Of a stretch of 64,000 nucleotides of DNA, positions 1 through 12,300 are shown piece by piece. Within the stretch, counting starts at the first letter, position 1. Every line of letters starts with the position of its first letter. The notes under the pieces are model-generated. The model ran no database searches, was not told where the DNA came from, and saw only the letters and a list, made by a program, of their open reading frames with translations. The DNA is from Sipunculus nudus. Taxonomy: Eukaryota > Annelida > Sipuncula > Golfingiida > Sipunculidae. The position numbers and the translations under genes were made by a program. Location of the stretch: contig CM049314.1 of assembly GCA_026874595.1 (NCBI GenBank), forward strand, positions 78,911,300 to 78,975,299, written 5' to 3'.

Positions 1-376
1 CTGTCGAATATGGTGTTAACCTGTAGAAAAATTGAGCTAAAATATTTAAAAGGGTCACAAAAATCCACAACGTTACTTTTATAAAGTATCAGAATTTTCT
101 ATTTCTGATTTTGCTTAAACGATTTAACACTTAAATTTTACATTCACCTTCACTGACACGTGCAATTATATAGCCAGGGAACCAGTCTGTGTCCCTATGG
201 GTCATATTTGTATATATTTATAGAAAAATGCGTAAGTTTTGAGGGGTTTTCACAGTAAGCAAAGCATAAGCAAAGCGTAAGCAAACTCTAAGCAAAGGAA
301 CTGTGTCTTGATAAATCCTTTTTACATCTATTTTCTAAAGAAATAATGTATTATTCTACTTTTCTGTAATATAGTT
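1..376 (+). repeat. Representative satellite monomer (type A, ~376 bp)
   Basis: This is the basic unit of the whole array, phased here on the CTGTCGAA motif. In order it holds: CTGTCGAA, an A-rich block (TAGAAAAATTGAG), a TTTTCTATTTCTGATTTTGC block, a TTCACCTTCACTGACACGTG or CTGATCACTAACAGG block, TATAGCCAGG, CAGTCTGTGTCCC, TATATTTATAGAAAAATG, a set of four 11-bp subrepeats, TTGATAAATCC, and either TTTCTGTAATATAGTT (type A) or a CCCGGG-containing end (types 2, 4, 6, 7) before the next unit. Lengths fall mainly between 374 and 378 bp; about 365 bp occurs where one 11-bp subrepeat is missing. I know no named satellite family that it matches. Confidence 0.95.
256..299 (+). repeat. 11-bp subrepeat cluster inside the monomer
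   Basis: Four near-identical 11-bp units of the form TAAGCAAANNN lie side by side in this monomer, and the same cluster recurs in almost every monomer of the array. The units differ mainly in their last three bases (GCA, GCG or GAA, CTG or CTC, GGA). Several monomers between 34 and 64 kb carry only three units, which explains their 365-bp length. This is nested repetition within the satellite. Whether it is bound by a protein cannot be told from sequence. Confidence 0.9.
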
Positions 377-3300
377 CTGTCGAATATTGTATTAAACTGT
401 AGAAAAATTGAGCTAAAATATTCAAAAGGGTCACAAAAAAATCCACAACGTTACTTTTATAAAGTATCAGAATTTTCTATTTCTGATTTTGCTTAAACGA
501 TTTAACCCTTAAATTTTACATTCACCTTCACTGACACGTGCAGTTATATAGCCAGGGAAGCAGTCTGTGTCCCTTTGGGTCATATTCGTATATATTTATA
601 GAAAAATGCTTAAATTGTGTGGTGTTTTCATCGTAAGCAAATCATAAGCAAAGAATAAGCAAATTGTAAGCAAAATAACTGTGTCTTGATAAATCCTTTT
701 TGCATCTATTTTCTGAAGAAATAATGTATTATTCTACTTCCCGGGAATCTATTTCTGTCGAAAACGGTGCCAAACTGTAGAAAAATTGAGGTAAAATATG
801 CAAAAGGTTCACAAAAATCCATAATGTCACTCTTATAACGTTTCAGAATTTTCTATTTCTGAATTTGATTAAACAATTTTGCCCTTAATATTTAGATGCC
901 TGATCACTAACAGGAACTATTTTGTAGCCAGGTTAACAGTCTGTGTCCCCATGGGTCATATTCGTATATATTTATAGAAAAATGCTTAAATTGTGTGGTG
1001 TTTTCATCGTAAGCAAAGCATAAGCAAAGCGTAAGCAAACTGTAAGCAAAGGAACTATGTCTTGATAAATCCTTTTTGCAACTATTTTCAGAAGAAATAA
1101 TTTATTATATGACTTTTTGGGAACCTATTTCTGTCGAATATGGTGCACAACTGTAGAAAAATTAAGATGAAATATGCAAAAGGTTCACAAAAATCCATAA
1201 TGTAACTTTAAGAAAGTAGCGGATTTTTATAAATGTGGTTTTGATTGAACAATTTTACCCTAAATATTTAGATTCCTGATCACTAACAGGAAATATTTAG
1301 TAGCCAGGTAAACAGGTTGTGTCCCTTTGGGTCATATTTGTGTGTATTTGTAGAAAAATGATTAAATTGTGTGGTGTTTTATCGTGAGCAAAGCATAAGC
1401 AAAGAATAAGCAAACTGTAAGCAAAGGAACTGTGTCTTCATAAATCCTTTTTGTTACTTATTTCTTAAGAAAAATGAATTACTCTTCTTCCCGGGTATCT
1501 ATTTCTGTCGAACATGGTGCAAAACTGTAGAAAAATTGAGGTAAAATATGCAAAAGGGTCACCAAAATCCACAATTTTACTTTTTTAAAGTATCAGAATT
1601 TTCTATATCTGATTTTGCTTAAACGATTTTACCCTTAATTTTTAGATTCACCTTCACTTACAGGAACTTTTTTGTAGACAGGTAAACAGTCTGTGTCCCT
1701 ATGGGTCATATTTGTATATATTTATAGAAAAATGCGTAAGTTTTGAGGTGTTTTCACCGTTAGCAAAGCATAAGCAAAGCGTAAGCAAACTCTAAGCAAA
1801 GGAACTGTCTTGATAAATCGTGTTTGCAACTATTTTCTGAAGAAATAATGTATTATTCGACATTCAGAGAATCTATTTCTGTCGAATATGGTGCACAACT
1901 GTTGAAAAATTGAGGTAAAATATGCAAAAGGATAAAAGAATCCATAATGTCACTTTAAGAAAGTAGCGGATTTTTATAATTGTGGTTTTGATTGAACAAT
2001 TTTACCCTTAATATTTACATTCCTGATCACTAACAGGAACTTTTTTGTAGCCAGGTAAACAGTCTGTGTCCCCATGGGTTATATTTGTGTGTATTTGTGG
2101 AAAAATGCTTAAATTGTGTGGTGTTTTCATCGTAAGCAAAGCATAAGCAAAGAATAAGCAAACTGTAAGTAAAGGAGCTGTGTCTTGATAAATCCTTTTT
2201 ACATCTATTTTCTAAAAAAATAATGTATTATTCTACTTTTCTGTAATATAGTTCTGTCGAATATTGTGTTAATCTGTAGAAAAATTGAGCTAAAATATTC
2301 ATAAGGGTCACAAAAATCCACAACGTTACTTTTATAAAGTATCAGAATTTTCTATTTCTGATTTTGCTTAAACGATTTAACACTTAAATTTTACATTCAC
2401 CTTAACTGACACGTGCAATTATATAGCCAGGGAAGCAGTCTGTGTCCCTATGGGTCATATTCGTATATATTTATAGAAACATGCTTAAATTGTGTGGTGT
2501 TTTCATCGTAAGCAAATCATAAGCAAAGCGTAAACAAACTGTAAGCAAAGGAACTGTGTCTTCATAAATCCTTTTTGCATACATTTTCTTAAGAAATAAT
2601 GTGTTATTCTACTTCCCGGGAATCTTTTTCTGTCGAATATGGTGCAAAACTGTAGAAAAATTGAGGCAAAAATATGCAAAAGGATTAAAAAATCCATAAT
2701 TTCGCATTATGAAAGTAGCGGATTTTTATAATTGTGGTTTTGACTGAACAATTTTACCCATAATATTTAGATTCCTCATCACTTACAGGAACTTTTTTGT
2801 AGACAGGTAAACAGTCTGTGTCCCTATGGGTCATATTTGTGTGTATTTGTGGAAAAATGCTTAAATTGTGTGGTGTTTTCATCGTAAGCAAAGCATAAGC
2901 AAAGAATAAGCAAACTGTAAGCAAAAGAACTGTGTCTCGATAAATCCTTTTTGCATCTATTTTCTGAAGAAATAATGTATTATTCTACTTCCCGGGAATC
3001 TAATTCTGTCGAAAATGGTGCAAAATTGTAGAAAAGTTGAGGTAAAATATGCAAAAGGTTCACAAAAATCCAATATGTCACTCTTATAACGTTTCAGAAT
3101 TTTCTATTTCTGAATTTGATTGAACAATTTTGCCCTTAATATTTAGATTCCTGATCACAAACAGGAACTATTTTGTTGCTAGGTAAACAGTCTGTGTCCC
3201 CATGGGTTATATTCGTATATATTTAAAGAAAAATGCTTAAATTGTGTGGTGTTTTCATCGTAAGCAAAGCATAAGCAAAGCGTAAGCAAACTGTAAGCAA

Positions 3301-6300
3301 AGGAACTGTATCTTGATAAATCCTTTTTGCAACTATTTTCAGAAGAAGTAATGTATTATTTGACTTTCAGGGAACCTATTAATGTCGAATATGGTGCAAA
3401 ACTGTAGAAAAATTAAGATGAAATATGCAAAAGGATCACAAAAATCCATAATGTAACTTTAAGAAAGTAGCGGATTTTTATAATTGTGTTTTTGATTGAA
3501 CAATTTTACCCTTAATATTTAGATTCCTGATCACTAACAGGAAATATTTTGTAGCCAGGTAAACAGGTTGTGTCCCTTTGGGTCATATTTGTGTGTATTT
3601 GTAGAAAATGCTTAAATTGTGTGGTGTTTTATCGTAAGCAAAGCATAAGCAAAGAATAAGCAAACTGTAAGCAAAGAAACTGTGTCTTCATAAATCCTTT
3701 TTGCTACTTATTTCTTAAGAAATAATGAATTACTCTTCTTCCCGGGTATCTATTTCTGTCGAACATGGTGCAAAACTGTAGAAAAGTTGAGGTAAAATAT
3801 GCAAAAGGGTGACCAAAATCCACAATTTTACTTTTTTAAAGTATCAGAATTTTCTATATCTGATTTTGCTTAAACGATTTTACCCTTAATTTTTAGATTC
3901 ACCTTCACTTACAGGAACTTTTTTGTAGACAGGTAAACAGTCTGTGTCCCTATGGGTCATATTTGTATATATTTATAGAAAAATGCGTAAGTTTTGAGGG
4001 GTTTTCACCGTAAGCAAAGCATAAGCAAAGCGTAAGCAAACTCTAAGCAAAGGAACTGTGTCTTGATAAATCCTTTTTACATCTATTTTCTAAAGAAATA
4101 ATGTATTATTCTACTTTTCTGTAATATAGTTCTGTCGAATATTGTATTAAACTGTAGAAAAATTGAGCTAAAATATTCAAAAGGGTCACAAAAATCCACA
4201 ACGTTACTTTTATAAAGTATCAGAATTTTCTATTTCTGATTTTGCTTAAACGATTTAACCCTTAAATTTTACATTCACCTTTACTGACACGTCCAAATAT
4301 ATAGCCAGGGAAGCAGTCTGTGTCCCTATGGGTCATATTCGTATATATTTATAGAAAAATGCTTAAATTGTGTGGTGTTTTCATCGTAAGCAAAGCATAA
4401 GCAAAGAATAAGCAAATTGTAAGCAAAAGAACTGTGTCTTGATAAATCCTTTTTGCATCTATTTTCTGAAGAAATAATGTGTTATTCTACTTCCCGGGAA
4501 TCTATTTCTGTCGAAAACGGTGCCAAACTGTAGAAAAATTGAGGTAAAATATGCAAAAGGTTCACAAAAATCCATAATGTCACTCTTATAACGTTTCAGA
4601 ATTTTCTATTTCTGAATTTGATTAAACAATTTTGCCCTTAATATTTAGATTCCCGATCACTAACAGGAACTATTTTGTAGCCAGGTTAACAGTCTGTTTC
4701 CCCATGGGTCATATTCGTATATATTTATAGAAAAATGCTTAAATTGTGTGGTGTTTTCATCGTAAGCAAAGCATAAGCAAAGCGTAAGCAAACTGTAAGC
4801 AAAGGAACTATGTCTTGATAAATCCTTTTTGCAACTATTTTCAGAAGAAATAATTTATTATATGACTTTTTGGGAACCTATTTCTGTCGAATATGGTGCT
4901 CAACTGTAGAAAAATTAAGATGAAATATGCAAAAGGTTCACAAAAATCCATAATGTAACTTTAAGAAAGTAGCGGATTTTTATAAATGTGGTTTTGATTG
5001 AACAATTTTACCCTTAATATTTAGATTCCTGATCACTAACAGGAAATATTTTGTAGCCAGGTAAACAGGTTGTGTCCCTTTGGGTCATATTTGTGTGTAT
5101 TTGTAGAAAAATGCTTAAATTGTGTGGTGTTTTATCGTAAGCAAAGCATAAGCAAAGAATAAGCAAACTGTAAGCAAAGGAACTGTGTCTTCATAAATTC
5201 TTTTTGCAACTATTTTCAGAAGAAATAATTTATTATTTGACTTTTTGGGAACCTATTCCTGTCGAATATGGTGCACAACTGTAGAAAAATTAAGATGAAA
5301 TATGCAAAAGGATCACAAAAATCCATAATGTAACTTTAAGAAAATAGCGGATTTTTATAAATGTGGTTTTGATTGAACAATTTTACCCTTAATATTTACA
5401 TTTCTGATCACTAACAGGAAATATTTTGTAGCCAGGTAAACAGGTTGTGTCCCTTTGGGTCATATTTGTGTGTATTTGTAGAAAAATGCTTAAATTGTGT
5501 GGTGTTTTATCGTGAGCAAAGCATAAGCAAAGAAAAAGCAAACTGTAAGCAAAGAAACTGTGTCTTCATAAATCCTTTTTGCTACTTATTTCTTAAGAAA
5601 TAATGAATTACTCTTCTTCCCGGGTATCTATTTCTGTCGAACATGGTGCAAAACTGTAGAAAAATTGAGGTAAAATATGCAAAAGGGTCACCAAAATCCA
5701 CAATTTTACTTTTTTAAAGTATCAGAATTTTCTATATCTGATTTTGCTTAAACGATTTTACCCTTAATTTTTAGATTCACCTTCACTTACAGGAACTTTT
5801 TTGTAGACAGGTAAACAGTCTGTGTCCCTATGGGTCATATTTGTATATATTTATAGAAAAATGCGTAAGTTTTGAGGTGTTTTCACCGTAAGCAAAGCAT
5901 AAGCAAAGCGTAAGCAAACTCTAAGCAAAGGAACTGTCTTGATAAATCGTGTTTGCAACTATTTTCTGAAGAAATAATGTATTATTCGACATCCAGAGAA
6001 TCTATTTCTGTCGAATATGGTGCAAAATTGTTGAAAAATTGAGGTAAAATATGCAAAAGGATAAAATAATCCATAATGTCACTTTAAGAAAGTAGCGGAT
6101 TTTTATAATTGTGGTTTTGATTGAACAATTTTACCCTTAATATTTACATTCCTGATCACTAACAGGAACTTTTTTGTAGCCAGGTAAACAGTCTGTGTCC
6201 CCATGGGTTATATTTGTGTGTATTTGTGGAAAAATGCTTAAATGAGGTGGTGTTTTATCGTCAGCAAAGCATAAGCAAAGAATAAGCAAACTGTAAGAAA

Positions 6301-6381
6301 AGGAACTGTGTCTTGATAAATCATTTTTACATCTATTTTCTAAAGAAATAATGTATTATTCTACTTTTCTGTAATATAGTT

Positions 6382-9300
6382 CTGTCGAATATGGTGTTAA
6401 CCTGTAGAAAAATTGAGCTAAAATATTTAAAAGGGTCACAAAAATCCACAACGTTACTTTTATAAAGTATCAGAATTTTCTATTTCTGATTTTGCTTAAA
6501 CGATTTAACACTTAAATTTTACATTCACCTTCACTGACACGTGCAATTATATAGCCAGGGAACCAGTCTGTGTCCCTATGGGTCATATTTGTATATATTT
6601 ATAGAAAAATGCGTAAGTTTTGAGGGGTTTTCACAGTAAGCAAAGCATAAGCAAAGCGTAAGCAAACTCTAAGCAAAGGAACTGTGTCTTGATAAATCCT
6701 TTTTACATCTATTTTCTAAAGAAATAATGTATTATTCTACTTTTCTGTAATATAGTTCTGTCGAATATTGTATTAAACTGTAGAAAAATTGAGCTAAAAT
6801 ATTCAAAAGGGTCACAAAAAAATCCACAACGTTACTTTTATAAAGTATCAGAATTTTCTATTTCTGATTTTGCTTAAACGATTTAACCCTTAAATTTTAC
6901 ATTCACCTTCACTGACACGTGCAGTTATATAGCCAGGGAAGCAGTCTGTGTCCCTTTGGGTCATATTCGTATATATTTATAGAAAAATGCTTAAATTGTG
7001 TGGTGTTTTCATCGTAAGCAAATCATAAGCAAAGAATAAGCAAATTGTAAGCAAAATAACTGTGTCTTGATAAATCCTTTTTGCATCTATTTTCTGAAGA
7101 AATAATGTATTATTCTACTTCCCGGGAATCTATTTCTGTCGAAAACGGTGCCAAACTGTAGAAAAATTGAGGTAAAATATGCAAAAGGTTCACAAAAATC
7201 CATAATGTCACTCTTATAACGTTTCAGAATTTTCTATTTCTGAATTTGATTAAACAATTTTGCCCTTAATATTTAGATGCCTGATCACTAACAGGAACTA
7301 TTTTGTAGCCAGGTTAACAGTCTGTGTCCCCATGGGTCATATTCGTATATATTTATAGAAAAATGCTTAAATTGTGTGGTGTTTTCATCGTAAGCAAAGC
7401 ATAAGCAAAGCGTAAGCAAACTGTAAGCAAAGGAACTATGTCTTGATAAATCCTTTTTGCAACTATTTTCAGAAGAAATAATTTATTATATGACTTTTTG
7501 GGAACCTATTTCTGTCGAATATGGTGCACAACTGTAGAAAAATTAAGATGAAATATGCAAAAGGTTCACAAAAATCCATAATGTAACTTTAAGAAAGTAG
7601 CGGATTTTTATAAATGTGGTTTTGATTGAACAATTTTACCCTAAATATTTAGATTCCTGATCACTAACAGGAAATATTTAGTAGCCAGGTAAACAGGTTG
7701 TGTCCCTTTGGGTCATATTTGTGTGTATTTGTAGAAAAATGATTAAATTGTGTGGTGTTTTATCGTGAGCAAAGCATAAGCAAAGAATAAGCAAACTGTA
7801 AGCAAAGGAACTGTGTCTTCATAAATCCTTTTTGCTACTTATTTCTTAAGAAAAATGAATTACTCTTCTTCCCGGGTATCTATTTCTGTCGAACATGGTG
7901 CAAAACTGTAGAAAAATTGAGGTAAAATATGCAAAAGGGTCACCAAAATCCACAATTTTACTTTTTTAAAGTATCAGAATTTTCTATATCTGATTTTGCT
8001 TAAACGATTTTACCCTTAATTTTTAGATTCACCTTCACTTACAGGAACTTTTTTGTAGACAGGTAAACAGTCTGTGTCCCTATGGGTCATATTTGTATAT
8101 ATTTATAGAAAAATGCGTAAGTTTTGAGGTGTTTTCACCGTTAGCAAAGCATAAGCAAAGCGTAAGCAAACTCTAAGCAAAGGAACTGTCTTGATAAATC
8201 GTGTTTGCAACTATTTTCTGAAGAAATAATGTATTATTCGACATTCAGAGAATCTATTTCTGTCGAATATAGTGCACAACTGTTGAAAAATTGAGGTAAA
8301 ATATGCAAAAGGATAAAAGAATCCATAATGTCACTTTAAGAAAGTAGCGGATTTTTATAATTGTGGTTTTGATTGAACAATTTTACCCTTAATATTTACA
8401 TTCCTGATCACTAACAGGAACTTTTTTGTAGCCAGGTAAACAGTCTGTGTCCCCATGGGTTATATCTGTGTGTATTTGTGGAAAAATGCTTAAATTGTGT
8501 GGTGTTTTCATCGTAAGCAAAGCATAAGCAAAGAATAAGCAAACTGTAAGTAAAGGAGCTGTGTCTTGATAAATCCTTTTTACATCTATTTTCTAAAAAA
8601 ATAATGTATTATTCTACTTTTCTGTAATATAGTTCTGTCGAATATTGTGTTAATCTGTAGAAAAATTGAGCTAAAATATTCATAAGGGTCACAAAAATCC
8701 ACAACGTTACTTTTATAAAGTATCAGAATTTTCTATTTCTGATTTTGCTTAAACGATTTAACACTTAAATTTTACATTCACCTTAACTGACACGTGCAAT
8801 TATATAGCCAGGGAAGCAGTCTGTGTCCCTATGGGTCATATTCGTATATATTTATAGAAACATGCTTAAATTGTGTGGTGTTTTCATCGTAAGCAAATCA
8901 TAAGCAAAGCGTAAACAAACTGTAAGCAAAGGAACTGTGTCTTCATAAATCCTTTTTGCATACATTTTCTTAAGAAATAATGTGTTATTCTACTTCCCGG
9001 GAATCTTTTTCTGTCGAATATGGTGCAAAACTGTAGAAAAATTGAGGCAAAAATATGCAAAAGGATTAAAAAATCCATAATTTCGCATTATGAAAGTAGC
9101 GGATTTTTATAATTGTGGTTTTGACTGAACAATTTTACCCATAATATTTAGATTCCTCATCACTTACAGGAACTTTTTTGTAGACAGGTAAACAGTCTGT
9201 GTCCCTATGGGTCATATTTGTGTGTATTTGTGGAAAAATGCTTAAATTGTGTGGTGTTTTCATCGTAAGCAAAGCATAAGCAAAGAATAAGCAAACTGTA

Positions 9301-12300
9301 AGCAAAAGAACTGTGTCTCGATAAATCCTTTTTGCATCTATTTTCTGAAGAAATAATGTATTATTCTACTTCCCGGGAATCTAATTCTGTCGAAAATGGT
9401 GCAAAATTGTAGAAAAGTTGAGGTAAAATATGCAAAAGGTTCACAAAAATCCAATATGTCACTCTTATAACGTTTCAGAATTTTCTATTTCTGAATTTGA
9501 TTGAACAATTTTGCCCTTAATATTTAGATTCCTGATCACAAACAGGAACTATTTTGTTGCTAGGTAAACAGTCTGTGTCCCCATGGGTTATATTCGTATA
9601 TATTTAAAGAAAAATGCTTAAATTGTGTGGTGTTTTCATCGTAAGCAAAGCATAAGCAAAGCGTAAGCAAACTGTAAGCAAAGGAACTGTATCTTGATAA
9701 ATCCTTTTTGCAACTATTTTCAGAAAAAGTAATGTATTATTTGACTTTCAGGGAACCTATTAATGTCGAATATGGTGCAAAACTGTAGAAAAATTAAGAT
9801 GAAATATGCAAAAGGATCACAAAAATCCATAATGTAACTTTAAGAAAGTAGCGGATTTTTATAATTGTGTTTTTGATTGAACAATTTTACCCTTAATATT
9901 TAGATTCCTGATCACTAACAGGAAATATTTTGTAGCCAGGCAAACAGGTTGTGTCCCTTTGGGTCATATTTGTGTTAATTTGAAGAAAAATGCTTAAATT
10001 GTGTGGTGTTTTATCGTGAGCAAAGCATAAGCAAAGAATAAGCAAACTGTAAGCAAAGGAACTGTGTCTTCATAAATCCTTTTGCAACCTGTTTCTTAAG
10101 AAATAATGAATTACTCTTCTTCCCGGATCTCTATTTTTGTCGAACATGGTGCAACACTGTAGAAAAATTGAGGTAAAATATGCAAAAGGGTCACCAAAAT
10201 CCACAATGTTACTTTTTTAAAGTATCAGAATTTTCTATATCTGATTTTGCTTAAACGATTTTACCCTTATTTTTTAGATTCACCTTCACTGACAGGTGCA
10301 ATTATATAGCCAGGGAACCAGTCTGTGTTCCTATGGGTCATATTTGTATATATTTATAGAAAAATGCGTAAGTTTTGAGGTGTTTTCACCGTAAGCAAAG
10401 CATAAGCAAAGCGTAAGCAAACTCTAAGCAAAGGAACTGTGTCTTGATAAATCCTTTTTACATCTATTTTCTAAAGAAATAATGTATTATTCTACTTTTC
10501 TGTAATAAAGTTCTGTCGAATATTGTATTAAACTGTAGAAAAATTGAGCTAAAATATTCAAAAGGGTCACAAAAATCCACAACGTTACTTTTATAAAGTA
10601 TCTGAATTTTCTATTTCTGATTTTGCTTAAACGATTTAACCCTTAAATTTTACATTCACCTTCACTGACACGTGCAAATATATAGCCAGGGAAGCAGTCT
10701 GTGTCCCTATGGGTCATATTCGTATATATTTATAGAAAAATGCTTAAATTGTGTGGTGTTTTCATCGTAAGCAAAGCATAAGCAAAGAATAAGCAAACTG
10801 TGAGCAAAAGAACTGTGTCTTGATAAATCCTTTTTGCATCTATTTTCTGAAGAAATAATGTCTTATTCTTCTTCCCGGGAATCTATTTCTGTCGAAAACG
10901 GTGCAAAACTGTAGAAAAATTGAGGTAAAATATGCAAAAGGTTCACAAAAATCCATAATGTCACTCTTATAACGTTTCAGAATTTTCTATTTCTGAATTT
11001 GATTAAACAATTTTGCCCTTAATATTTAGATTCCTGATCACTAACAGGAACTATTTTGTAGCCAGGTTAACAGTCTGTGTCCCCATGGGTCATATTCGTA
11101 TATATTTATAGAAAAATGCTTAAATTGTGTGGTGTTTTCATCGTAAGCAAAGCATAAGCAAAGCGTAAGCAAACTGTAAGCAAAGGAACTATGTCTTGAT
11201 AAATCCTTTTTGCAACTATTTTCAGTAGAAATAATTTATTATTTGACTTTTTGGGAACCTATTCCTGTCGAATATGGTGCACAACTGTAGAAAAATTAAG
11301 ATGAAATATGCAAAAGGATCACAAAAATCCATAATGTAACTTTAAGAAAGTAGCGGATTTTTATAAATGTGGTTTTGATTGAACAATTTTACCCTTAATA
11401 TTTAGATTCCTGATCACTAACAGGAAATATTTTGTAGCCAGGTAAACAGGTTGTGTCCCTTTGGGTCATATTTGTGTGTATTTGTAGAAAATGCTTAAAT
11501 TGTGTGGTGTTTTATCGTAAGCAAAGCATAAGCAAAGAATAAGCAAACTGTAAGCAAAGAAACTGTGTCTTCATAAATCCTTTTTGCTACTTATTTCTTA
11601 AGAAATAATGAATTACTCTTCTTCCCGGGTATCTATTTCTGTCGAACATGGTGCAAAACTGTAGAAAAGTTGAGGTAAAATATGCAAAAGGGTGACCAAA
11701 ATCCACAATTTTACTTTTTTAAAGTATCAGAATTTTCTATATCTGATTTTGCTTAAACGATTTTACCCTTAATTTTTAGATTCACCTTCACTTACAGGAA
11801 CTTTTTTGTAGACAGGTAAACAGTCTGTGTCCCTATGGGTCATATTTGTATATATTTATAGAAAAATGCGTAAGTTTTGAGGGGTTTTCACCGTAAGCAA
11901 AGCATAAGCAAAGCGTAAGCAAACTCTAAGCAAAGGAACTGTGTCTTGATAAATCCTTTTTACATCTATTTTCTAAAGAAATAATGTATTATTCTACTTT
12001 TCTGTAATATAGTTCTGTCGAATATTGTATTAAACTGTAGAAAAATTGAGCTAAAATATTCAAAAGGGTCACAAAAATCCACAACGTTACTTTTATAAAG
12101 TATCAGAATTTTCTATTTCTGATTTTGCTTAAACGATTTAACCCTTAAATTTTACATTCACCTTTACTGACACGTCCAAATATATAGCCAGGGAAGCAGT
12201 CTGTGTCCCTATGGGTCATATTCGTATATATTTATAGAAAAATCCTTAAATTGTGTGGTGTTTTCATCGTAAGCAAAGCATAAGCAAAGAATAAGCAAAT

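Larger units (their letters stand above)
1..6381 (+). repeat. Satellite HOR copy 1, 17-monomer form
   Basis: Seventeen monomers start at 1, 377, 755, 1131, 1505, 1879, 2254, 2630, 3006, 3382, 3756, 4132, 4508, 4884, 5259, 5634 and 6008, in the order A A 2 3 4 5 A 6 7 8 4 A 2 3 3 4 5. The next unit at 6382 opens with the same private variant (GTGTTAACCTG), which fixes the period at 6381 bp. The monomer starting at 3382 is a hybrid: its left half is type 8 and its right half type 3. The window starts inside the array, so position 1 is only a phase choice. No gene is seen. Confidence 0.93.

Noticed and set aside
256-299. CRISPR-like array from regularly spaced TAAGCAAA units
   Set aside because: The units are adjacent 11-bp repeats with no unique spacers, and the setting is a eukaryotic satellite.
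530-545. CACGTG and CCCGGG palindromes as regulatory sites
   Set aside because: They recur with the monomer period and need no separate explanation; there is no gene nearby to regulate.
1471-1530. True CENP-B box at the monomer junction
   Set aside because: Only the TTCGNNNNA half fits; CGGG is eight bases too far away, so the canonical spacing is not met.
2503-2697. Repeated 64-67 aa minus-strand reading frames (also at 8884, 20738, 27119, 34248, 41357, 49213, 51456 and others) and the 103 aa and 70 aa variants at 54332 and 48659
   Set aside because: They lie wholly within satellite monomers, their copies are open only in some types, they straddle monomer boundaries, and they have no recognisable domain. 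The similarity is fully explained by the tandem repeat.
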